Source: Dermatophagoides farinae (lineage: Eukaryota; Arthropoda; Arachnida; Sarcoptiformes; Pyroglyphidae). Taken from it: 64,000 nt of DNA. The DNA is taken from the NCBI RefSeq assembly GCF_024713945.1, contig NC_134678.1, positions 6,076,001-6,140,000 of the forward strand, in the 5' to 3' direction. How positions within the stretch are numbered: the first letter of the stretch is position 1; every line of letters begins with the position of its first letter. Position numbers and translations under genes: made by a program. The notes beneath the pieces are model-generated. The model was not told the DNA's origin and ran no database searches. It saw only the letters and a program-made list of their open reading frames with translations. This document shows positions 55,046 through 64,000 of the stretch, piece after piece.

Positions 55046-56629
55046 TCAAACTTGTTCAATCACCCTTCCATTTATATATTCATGTTGTAAATCATCTTTT
55101 GTTGTTGTCTCTTGTGATGATGATGATGATGATGATGGTGATGATTGTATTTGTTTTTGTACAACAAAAAATTTATGTTTATTGGTTAATAGTCCCCATA
55201 TAACGGCAATAATTTCAATGATCGCTTTGAGCGGTATGGTCAGTAAAGCAGCTGCCAATATAATGCTATATTTGATGTATCCGATTTTTTCAATCTCAAA
55301 TGATTTAAATACACCGAATATATATAAGTAGAATGTTAAAGCACCAACAAATGTTGATATAAAATTACACCAATCACTTGCCGGTAATGGATATATAATG
55401 GCAAAGACTAGATTGGCCAATGAAAGCGGCAATGTAGCCCAGGCATATAATGACATTGATAGAAAAAATTTAATCTTTAACGGTATGTTTTTCGAATGAA
55501 CAACCAAGAATATTCCTTGCAGCCAACGTTTTCTTTGCTGTAGACAATCCATCAAAGTAAAAGGTGATTTTTCCCACATTTCACCTTCAATAAAGTTGAA
55601 TGTATAGCCTTTTTTAAAGGCAATCATTGAGAAATAACAATCTTCGGCGATGGAACCATCAGGTCCATTATCAAAGCTTACATCCCTTTCGGCTCGACAT
55701 AGTGTCACCACATAAGAACCTTTTGATGATAAGATCAACGTAATTACGACTGTAACAAATAATCGAATCTTTACCTTTCCAGCTGAAAATTGGCTTATGA
55801 AATACGTAAAACTGAAATCTCAATTTTCCCATATCTTCAGCTACGCGAAACGCATCTGATAATGTGGTTAACCAATTTACCACTCCTTCATTTGCGTATG
55901 TGATCAATCCTTGACCGAAATGGTATTTACCATCACAAATAAATTTGACTATACCGGCCAATGAACCAGAAGTTAATAATGTCTCTTCATCTAAATGGAC
56001 AATCCAATCATTGTCATTTAAGCTGTTTACATTATCTTCGAGACAATATTGAAGAGCACGTGCCTGATATAACGAAAAATAGGTCTGATTATAATTTATT
56101 TTTGGATTTGAAAATCTCCTACTTTAAATAGAGCACCAGATTTTGTCCGATAAGATGATGGAACAACAGTCAAACGTATACGGGGGTGTTTAGGCAGTTC
56201 GAATGATTTATCAGAGACAATTTCAATAATGAAATTTTCAAGGCCACTATCTAGGCAAAGATTAAGATTTCTTTCGACATTTTTTGTAACAAGTTCAGGA
56301 TAATCGCCCCGAGTCACGGTTCGTATACAAATAAAAGGCATCATCAAAGGTGTTTTATCCAATTTCGGATCTTCAGGAAATGCATTGAAAAATATTAGAC
56401 CAAAGAAATTGAATAATACTTGTGGTAATGGCAGTAAAGTTAATAGACGAAAAACATAAAGAAACCATGCTAGATATCGTCCATAACGAACAAATGGATC
56501 AAAGTCGCCAATATCATCATCGGTGTACCATAATTTCAGGGCACCACTTTGTATTTCAAAATATATGATGATTGAAATTAATAGTAAACAATGAAAAATA
56601 TGTTTGTGCGTCGAACTAAACTTGAACAT
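55046..56629 (-). CDS. egh: Egghead, beta-1,4-mannosyltransferase of glycosphingolipid synthesis
   Basis: Egghead adds mannose to glucosylceramide to make mactosylceramide, the core of arthropod glycosphingolipids, in the Golgi/ER membrane. Exons in transcript order are 56123-56629, 55775-56063 and 55046-55719, giving 489 residues. An N-terminal membrane segment is followed by a second hydrophobic stretch and then a GT2-type catalytic domain: PFICIRTVTRGDYPELV, SGALFKARALQYCLEDN, DWIVHLDEETLL, FGQGLITYANEGVVNWLTTL, DGSIAEDCYF and QQRKRWLQG. Further membrane segments lie near the C-terminus. The tail is Ser/Gln-rich, unlike the fly protein as I recall it. The acceptor of the last exon (55720-55721) has a weak pyrimidine tract. 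The gene is head-to-head with the DNA methyltransferase. Confidence 0.95.
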
Positions 56630-57082
56630 TTTATTCTAATATTTCAATCGGGCTTATAAATCGACATGAAAGGTTGAGTAGACAATCACAGATATTATTT
56701 GATTCGGTAATGATGAGTTAGCAGATAAATCCATTGATATAGAAAATCATTTGAAATTCATGAAAAAAAACGATTTTTATCCTGAATTTAAAATCTACAT
56801 ATGTTGTAAATCAATTCAACGCCCTAGTAACGTTTATACGATCCAAGTAACAGTTAGAACTATCATTGTTCAAACATTTCTTAATCGCAAAACGCGCGCG
56901 AACAATCATCAAAGTTTCAATGTCACATACACACAAACACATCTGTTCCAGAAAATGGGAACCCGCCCATTATTATTTATTATAGCAATTATAATATATT
57001 CAAGTTTGCTTCATTCACATCAACAGATGCTAAACACATTGTTCTTATAAATAATGGAATTCATTGTTAAATTGTATCTAAA
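56630..57082. promoter_or_regulatory. Shared upstream region of egghead and DNMT1
   Basis: The start codons of two divergent genes are 453 bp apart. The stretch should hold both promoters and leaves no room for more upstream DNMT1 exons unless they lie inside egghead. At about 56891-56902 there is a dense CpG patch (ACGCGCGCGAAC) in otherwise AT-rich DNA. The regulatory role is inferred from position. Confidence 0.5.
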
Positions 57083-60000
57083 ATGGCAAAACAAACAACC
57101 AATATATCAACAGAATTTCAATGTATTTATTGTAAAAATTACTCTTCAAGTGTAGACGAATTAAATGCCTTGACTGATAATCGATTTGCTCCAATTCATG
57201 GATCAGATTACGATGATTTAAATCTAGAAATCACCAGATTTATAATTCATGATCAAACAGGTTTATGTTCGTTAGAACATTCTTCATTGGAAAAAGGTGA
57301 ACAAATTTATGTTTGTGGTTGTTTGAGGAAAATATGTTCAAACGATGGACATGATGATTCAACGATCGTAAAAAAGATTGGCCCGGTGAATGAATGGTGG
57401 TTTTCCGGATTCGATGGCTTTTCTTCACTATTGATCGGAATCGAAAGCCAATATGCGTGTTATCTGTTAAAATTTCCACCACATGATAGCTACAAAGAAG
57501 TGTTTGAAGAATTAAATTCAAAAATGATGTTGACCAAAAAAATCATTGAAATTATTCAGGAAAATCCAAATTCTGATCTCGATACACTATTATCTACATT
57601 GGAAAATCAAACCAATTTCACATCATCTTCCCTGTTGACATCAATCAATTTTATAGTCAATCAGATAAAAAGCTATGATTCTTGTCGAGATTCAGATGAA
57701 CTTTGTCTCAGTGATACCTCGATATTCAAGATTTTAAATGATATTGTTGATTCAAATTTTTTGTTTAAAGATTTTAGTCTAGATAAATCGATTCAAAGTT
57801 TCAGTGATCAAAGTGCCGTTTTAAATATTGTGAATACGAAAATATCGCTACAAATATTCGATCGGATATTCAATAATATTATTCGTCATAGATACAAGTG
57901 TTCGGAACAACAAAATGTTTCTAATAAGACGGAACTTTTATCTAATGTAAGTATTTGAGAATCTATAAAAAGTGGAAAGAAAAAATAATATTTCTAATAT
58001 TTTAGATCGAAATTGGTACTTTCATACGATACAAGATAGACAATCATTATGAATATGGACGAATAATTCGTAAATATCCAGATTCCAAGTCTTTAGTTCA
58101 TTTTAATCATTATGTGTCTGGAAATAATACTATTCTCGGTGAAACGATATCCAAAAATATTTTATTTGCATCAAGAGATTGTTCGGATATTCATTTACCT
58201 TCGTCGGTGGAAATGATTGATGTTAAATTTATCGAATCTTATCTCAATACAACTACAAATGAGTTTAATTATCATCAAATTTATGACCGAAAACGATGTG
58301 TTTTTGAAAACCTTACCAAATCTTCATTGGAAATTCATTGTTTTGGTTGTGAAAAAATTTTTGAAACACCATATTCGATTGGCGACTGTGTATTATTGCC
58401 TCGTTATGATAATGATATAAAATTGCCTTTATACACTTATTTTGATGATAATAGAAGCCAACAACATTCAAATGATAGACCATTTGATCCACAATTATAT
58501 CCTGAAAGGCGACGAAAAAAATGCCGATCTGATTTAGATGTTCATAATCCAAATGATTCAATTTTGTATGGTTTCAACGTAGGTTATATTGACGAAATCA
58601 TTCACAATGAATCTGGTAATCAATTAAAGTTGAATATATTCTATAAACCGGAAAATATTTTTGAAAATTTTGAAGATTATCAAAAAAGTGATTGTAATTT
58701 GTTATTTTGGTCAAACCAAACAAATATTGTTCAAGCATCAAAAGTGTATCGAAAATGTCGAGTGATTTTTGCCGAAAATATTACAAACACATTGGATCAA
58801 GATGAATTTTTCTACTTCAACCATTGTTATGATCATATAAATGGACAAATTCATGATGTATCAGATTTATTGAAAACGAAATTTTTTTCAAAATCAACCG
58901 AATCAAATTCCTCGAAAAATTGTACAATTTTAGATCTATTTTCCGGATGTGGAGGTTTGTCCTATGGATTTGCTTCTTTAGCTTCGAAATTGTATGCTAT
59001 TGAAAAAGATAGACAAGCAGCACAAACATTTAAATGTAATTACAAAGATTCTATTGTTTTCAACGCTGATGCTAATTTAATTTTACGTATGCTCATTAAT
59101 AATCAAGATGAATTTCTATCACAAAAATTACCACCACCAGGAAAAATAGACATAATCATTGGCGGTCCACCATGTCAAGGTTTTTCTGAAATGAATCGAT
59201 TTTCAAACACAGAATATTCATTATTCAAACGTTCTTTGCTTGTGTGTTATCTGAATTTTCTGGAATTCTATCGACCAAAATATTTTCTATTCGAAAATGT
59301 TTACAATATGATTTGTTATGGAAAATCATTGATTTTTAAAATTTTCTGCTCTTTTCTCATTCAAATTGGCTATCAAATACGTATTGTAATTTCACAAGCT
59401 GGATGTTATGGTTTACCACAAAATCGACGTCGACTTTTCATTGTTGGAGCCAAATCTACGATTAAATTACCGGAATTCCCGTTGCCTACACATATTTTTC
59501 AACCAAATAAATCCTCTATGATATTCAGAATAAGTGATGAAAAATTCGATCCATTCAATGGTCATAGCGGCGTATTTAGAATGGTCACAATTGAAGATGC
59601 AATCGGTGATCTTATCGCTTTGAATGAAAATGATTATTTTATCGATATGGTCAGAGAATATAAAAGTGATCCTAAATGTCAATATCAGAGAAAAATGAGA
59701 AATAATAAATGTAATTTAGTCACCGATCATTATTGCAAACGGTTGAGCGAATTGAATATTGAACGTATCAAAAGAATTCCATTTGAAATTGATGCAGATT
59801 GGAGGGATCTCCCGAATATCAGGTAAGCATAATAATTCGGCAATTTTATTTGATTATTTTTTCATTCTCGATATGTAGACTCAAACTATCAAATGGTCAA
59901 ATTATTGATAAATTGAAATATGAGAAAAATGTTCAAAAATCAAAACAGAAAAATACATTGATACCTTGGTGTTTGGTTCATACGGCTGATAAAAATAACA

Positions 60001-60269
60001 ATTGGCAAGGACAGTATGGTAGACTTTCATGGAGAGAATTTTTTCCCACTATTGTCACTAATCCGGATCCAATCACATCACAAGGCAAAGTTATTCATCC
60101 AGATCAACATCGTGTCATTACCATACGTGAAATGGCTCGTTCACAAGGTTTTCCAGATGATTTTGTTTTTCGTGGTTCAGTAACAAATAAATATCGCCAG
60201 ATCGGTAATGCTGTTCCGCCATTGTTATCACTGAAAATAGCTCGAGAATTTTTCAAATCAATGCAGTAA
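57083..60269 (+). CDS. DNMT1: DNA (cytosine-5) methyltransferase 1, short form without CXXC
   Basis: DNMT1 copies CpG methylation onto newly replicated DNA. Three exons, 57083-57946, 58006-59822 and 59879-60269, give 1023 residues against about 1616 in human. An RFTS domain spans about 1-285 (CIYC, IGPVNEWWFSGFDGFSSLLIG, the QIFDRIF end). BAH1 lies at about 290-380 and BAH2 at about 410-555. The catalytic domain starts near 595: motif I DLFSGCGGLSYGF, motif IV GGPPCQGF with catalytic Cys678, motif VI FEN, motif VIII GLPQNRRR, then DWRDLPNI, LIPWC, GRLSWREFF and motif X GNAVPP. All catalytic motifs seem intact. The N-terminal PCNA/DMAP region, the CXXC zinc finger between RFTS and BAH1, and the KG linker are absent. 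NDUFB2 starts 141 bp after the stop codon on the same strand. Confidence 0.95.
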
Positions 60270-60410
60270 TTAATAAAATTTAAAATACCAACTATAAGTT
60301 TTGATGATAGATGGCGCACTTGAAATGACACGATATTTGACCCAGCTGCTGATGTTGCATTCGTCAGTTGATTTTGTTCTTCAAGACATTGAACATTTAA
60401 CCATTTCAAA

Positions 60411-60814
60411 ATGTTACCATTGCGACAATTTCTTAAGATTTCTAGGCCCATGGTAAAAAATTCTACTCAACGTAATTCCTCACAATAGTATGTAAAATTT
60501 ATGCTGTCTTATATTTCCACTAATTTTGATCATTTTATCGAAAATGATTTTAGTATCGGTTACAGAGAATTGAATTATGATGCTGCTCGTCCTGCACAAA
60601 AACTTGGAGCCGAATTGTGTGCTGGATTTATGTGGTGGTGGATCGGATGGCATTTCATAACCGATTGGCGTCATTTAGTTGGTAAATTATACATTATATT
60701 CATCGATTTAAGAACAAAATTCATTTATTGACATTTATTATTTTTATAGGTGAATTCATTTGGCCACAACGTTCAGAATGGACAAACGAAGAGCTTGGAA
60801 TTCCGGAAGATTAA
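60411..60814 (+). CDS. NDUFB2: NADH dehydrogenase 1 beta subcomplex subunit 2 (AGGG subunit)
   Basis: NDUFB2 is a small accessory subunit in the membrane arm of mitochondrial complex I. Exons are 60411-60487, 60554-60681 and 60750-60814, giving 89 residues. The first exon encodes a basic mitochondrial presequence (MLPLRQFLKISRPM). The mature part has one membrane segment (FMWWWIGWHFI) and the family end WPQRSEWTNEELGIPED, which aligns with the human SQWTDEELGIP end. Reading exon 1 on without splicing gives a TAG that overlaps the donor (TA|GTATGT); splicing removes it and gives SSQYIGYREL. The gene starts 141 bp after DNMT1 and ends 155 bp from the convergent HM13 stop. A motif AGATGGCGC at about 60310-60318 may belong to its promoter. 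Confidence 0.9.
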
Positions 60815-60969
60815 ATGAAACACAATAAAAATAATCTAATTTGATTTGATTACATTGTTTTATTAATGCAAATACATAGTTTCAATTGAAAAAATTAAAA
60901 ATGAATTAAATACTTTGTGTTTATTAATTGTTAATTATTCAATTGAAAGAAAAAGAATTAATAAAGGAA

Positions 60970-62309
60970 TTAATTTTCTTTTTTAGATGATTCGTCAATT
61001 TCTTTAGAATCTTCACTATATCTGTCAATGATGAAATAATTTAACAATTATTATGAGAATTATTCTTATCATATCATTATATATTATTACTTACCGGATT
61101 AAACGAACAAGATCTCCTTGGAATAAAGCCGATATAAATGGGAAAATAATGCAACATGGTACTAAATAAAGCAAAGCTGGTTGTGCATGCTTCCAATAGA
61201 CCATCACAGCCATGGTCAAAAATAGACCGAATATATAAGCAATGAAACTGGAATAGAAATAAACATGTCGACCACGATTCAATGAAACATCAAAACGTAA
61301 TAATAATGCTATGAATATTCCTGGTATGACGATATCACCCAAACCAAGCATTGCAAATTGTGTTCCATTCACTCCATTCTCCAGAAAATCTTGTGGAAAT
61401 ATCAATTTAATTGGAGCATCAAATGATTTGGCCACAGTAACCATTACATCGGTACCGAATACCCAGAAAATGTCATAGACAAACAATCCAGAAAGCAAAA
61501 TACATCCCGTTACAACATTATTCAAATTAATGAATTCGATTGCTTTGATTGCAAATGAAAAACCAAACAGATTGTTGGCTATCCAGTGCTATATTAAATT
61601 CAAGATAATTATTAAATTGATTTGATCAGTATGATTTTTACCTTTTTCATGATATACCAGGCACCAATACCTGAACATGCCATGAAAGCGCAAATATCTT
61701 TGGAATCAAATTCCATGTTCAACATGTCAACGGTATTTTGAGTCAACAATAAATGATATTTGTTCAATCGTAAAAACGATATGTTTCTTGATCTAAGAAA
61801 ACTTTCAATAAAATCGCTGACAACTGATGCCAAAGAACACACGCCAAGTACGAGAAAATAGATGGACAATAAAAGATTGATGTGCTCTTTGGAAAAATAC
61901 TAATACATTCGAAATAATTATCATTTTTTGTTTGGAATAAACGTGGACAACACATACCTTGAAAAATAAATATAGACCAAATAATGCACCACTTGCATAT
62001 AATGGAAACAAAGCGGCTTCTCTACGGGACATAGCTTCTACCTGTTCGCCAGATTCCTATGAATTTTTTCATTGAAAAAAGATTCTGTCCAATCATTTAT
62101 CATAAAATACTTACTCTCTGTTCACGATGATAGCCTACGGATTTGAAAGATCCATAAAAAATTGGAATCAAAGCCATTATAACCAATGATCCATAGGCCA
62201 TGGCCATTCCTTCGGGTGTAGCCTTAGGTTTGATGGAGCCATCAGTTTTATTGACAAATTCTGTAACAGTAGAATTGATACTATCAACTAATTCTTTGGC
62301 TGTGGACAT
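60970..62309 (-). CDS. HM13: Signal peptide peptidase (minor histocompatibility antigen H13)
   Basis: HM13/SPP is an intramembrane aspartyl protease of the ER that cleaves leftover signal peptides and helps in ER-associated degradation. Exons in transcript order are 62115-62309, 61958-62056, 61642-61899, 61095-61588 and 60970-61021, giving 365 residues against 377 in human. It is a polytopic membrane protein with catalytic YD (Asp223 in FVYDIFWVF), GLGD (Asp269) and the PAL motif (residues 321-323 in QPALLYLVP). The lumenal N-terminus has NST and NKT sequons. The C-terminus ends KKEN, a KKxx ER-retrieval signal, and is coded by a 52-nt last exon. The gene is head-to-head with INTS4 and tail-to-tail with NDUFB2. 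Confidence 0.97.
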
Positions 62310-62517
62310 TTTTATAAATTGAAATATTGAATGAAAAATCGAAAAATGAGTTGGAGAAGAAAAAAAATTACACGTCGATTATTTTCATTGCACAATGAAC
62401 GTTATGAAAAAAAATAGAATTTACACATTCACAAACACCATGATCGGGATCAACAAATGCATGCATGCATGTTTCCAATATATATTCATTTGAATTCTCA
62501 ATCGAAATTTTGCAAGA
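62310..62517. promoter_or_regulatory. Shared upstream region of HM13 and INTS4
   Basis: Only 208 bp separate the two divergent start codons, so the promoters must overlap or adjoin. The stretch contains a GCATGCATGCATG palindromic run at about 62458-62470. Its use as a bidirectional promoter is inferred from spacing alone. Confidence 0.55.
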
Positions 62518-63965
62518 ATGTCGGTAGAATTTCCCGATTTTCTTCATTCAATTCAAAAACGTCTACAACAGGCGGAAAATAATTATCTCACGATAAACGA
62601 ATGCTTGATCAATTTATCCAATTTGATTACAAGTCATGATTCTACAGCGCTCCAGAATTTTCAGTCAGAAGTTGGATCAATTATCAAAATTTTGCGTGAT
62701 TTTAGCCATTATCATGATCCTAGAGTTCGTTCGACTGCTCTTTCTTCATTGGTATCCAAAAGCAATTTATAATTTTTACATTTCCCTATACTAATAATAA
62801 TAAAACTTTGTAACTAGGTAATTTTGCATGAAAACAGCATCGAATTGGACATAAGTCTGTATGGCGAATTCAATGATCTTTTAAACGACGAATATGAAAC
62901 AGCAAGAATTACGGCAATGCGTTTGATTCAGCTATTGAGTTGCCAATATAAGGATTGGTATGATTCAATCATGAATTCGTTTTTTTTATCTATATTGATT
63001 ATTAATTAACTTTAATTTTAAAGCCTTGTTTGTCTTGAAGATGGTGAACAGATACGAATCGTTGACGATGCTTTTGCTAAAATCTGTTCTATGATGAATG
63101 ATTATTCCATTGCTGTTCGTGTTGAAGCTGCTAAATTATTGGTATATGATCAAATTTGAATATGAATAAATTAAACAGTTTAATTTTTTTTGTAGGGAAA
63201 ATTCAACGATATAAGTTTAAATTTTTTACATCAAACTTTGGACAAAAAATTAATGTCTGATTTGAGAAAGAAAAAATCCGCTCATCAACGTCATCGCGAA
63301 ACTTTAGAAGCCGGTGAATGGTCGAGTGGTCGTAAATGGACAGACGATTCAGCATCCGAGGTAATCTATCCCGAAACGGTTACATTGATGAGCATAGGTT
63401 CGTGTGGTGCTTTTATCCATGGTCTGGAAGATGAATTCTACGGTACGAATTATCAAGATAACTTTTACTTTAATACTAACATTTCATTTTCCAATAGATG
63501 TACGTATGGCTTCATTGGAATCATTATGTAAATTAGCTCAAATCTATCCAACTTTTGCCAATCAATCTTTGGATTTTTTGGTTGACATGTTCAACGATGA
63601 AATCCAAGAAATACGATTAAAAGCCATTCAATGTTTGACGAAAATTAGTGGTAAAAATATAACTCTCAGAGAAGATCAAATTGATATCATATTGGCTGTT
63701 CTCGAGGATTATTCTATTGGAATTCGTGAAGCCTTACATTTGATGCTGTCAAACTGCAAACTTGCATCGAACGTTGCATTACGATCAACAATAAATAGTC
63801 TTAAGGAGAATCTCAAACGTTATCCATGTGACCGAGAATCTATATGGAACTGTTTTCGAAAACTTGGCCAAAACAACGTCTACTTAACATTGTCTTTGAT
63901 TTCCGAGCTTTTATTGACTCACCCATTTTTCAGACTAACTGATAATCCTCTAGATGATCCTGAAT
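62518..63965 (+). CDS. INTS4: Integrator complex subunit 4, 5' part
   Basis: INTS4 is a HEAT-repeat scaffold subunit that joins the INTS9/INTS11 endonuclease in the Integrator complex (snRNA 3' processing, promoter-proximal termination). Exons are 62518-62751, 62818-62957, 63024-63141, 63196-63442 and 63498-63965, giving 402 complete codons before the window ends. Family blocks are HDPRVRSTAL, IRIVDDAFAKICSMMND, TLDKKLMSDLRKKKSAH, SSGRKWTDD, GACGAF-like GSCGAFIHGLEDEFY, LDFLVDMFNDEIQEIRLKAI, ITLREDQIDIILAVLED and THPFF. The last exon ends at a donor (GAAT|GTAAGC) in phase 1; reading on gives only CKHRV and a stop, so the gene continues to the right, beyond the window. Confidence 0.94.
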
Positions 63966-64000
63966 GTAAGCATCGAGTCTAATGTTAATCCGAAAATTAA

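Noticed and set aside
60104-60451. 115-codon minus-strand open frame across the DNMT1 end
   Set aside because: It is antisense to the conserved DNMT1 last exon and to the NDUFB2 start; both sense genes explain the openness.

Overview
The window is a gene-dense stretch of a small, AT-rich nuclear genome with short introns (many of 55-100 bp) and abundant simple repeats (ATC/GAT, CA/TG, GA/CT and AAC runs). Every recognisable gene is a metazoan nuclear gene. The transporter, carbonic anhydrase-related and egghead proteins read as arthropod orthologues, and the overall style fits an acariform mite close to house-dust or scab mites. That taxon is inferred from sequence style and protein resemblance, not proven. 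No virus, transposon ORF, rRNA, convincing tRNA or CRISPR array was found.

Layout: SCYL2 3' part (+, 1577-8666, enters from the left); S-formylglutathione hydrolase ESD (+, 10387-11312); a 7.5 kb stretch with no gene found; a CA10/11-type carbonic anhydrase-related protein (+, 18770-22387); a dopamine-type SLC6 transporter (-, 22774-25724); a RUN plus Rubicon-homology protein related to PLEKHM1 (+, 29103-31324); DLST (-, 31581-33391); eIF4G2/DAP5 (-, 34044-37003); TRAPPC2L (-, 38592-39047); V-ATPase subunit B (+, 39374-40948); the TBP-related factor TRF2/TBPL1 (-, 41703-42974); CBP/p300 (+, 46093-53900); egghead (-, 55046-56629); a DNMT1-type DNA methyltransferase (+, 57083-60269); NDUFB2 (+, 60411-60814); signal peptide peptidase HM13 (-, 60970-62309); and the 5' part of INTS4 (+, 62518 to beyond 63965).

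The genes do not form a pathway. They are mostly unrelated housekeeping and neuronal genes, closely packed in the right half. Compact head-to-head pairs are TRAPPC2L/V-ATPase B, egghead/DNMT1 and HM13/INTS4. Tail-to-tail pairs are CARP/DAT and NDUFB2/HM13. I rebuilt exon structures by hand from GT-AG or GC-AG sites, reading-frame phase and remembered orthologue sequences; for every complete gene model the exon lengths sum to a multiple of three.

The most notable observations are a 5-nt micro-exon in the dopamine transporter, an apparent non-AUG (UUG) start of eIF4G2, a DNMT1 that has lost its CXXC finger, a PLEKHM1-like protein without PH domains, a carbonic anhydrase-related protein that lost a different zinc ligand from vertebrate CA10, and two GC-AG introns in SCYL2. 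I saw no wholly new system.
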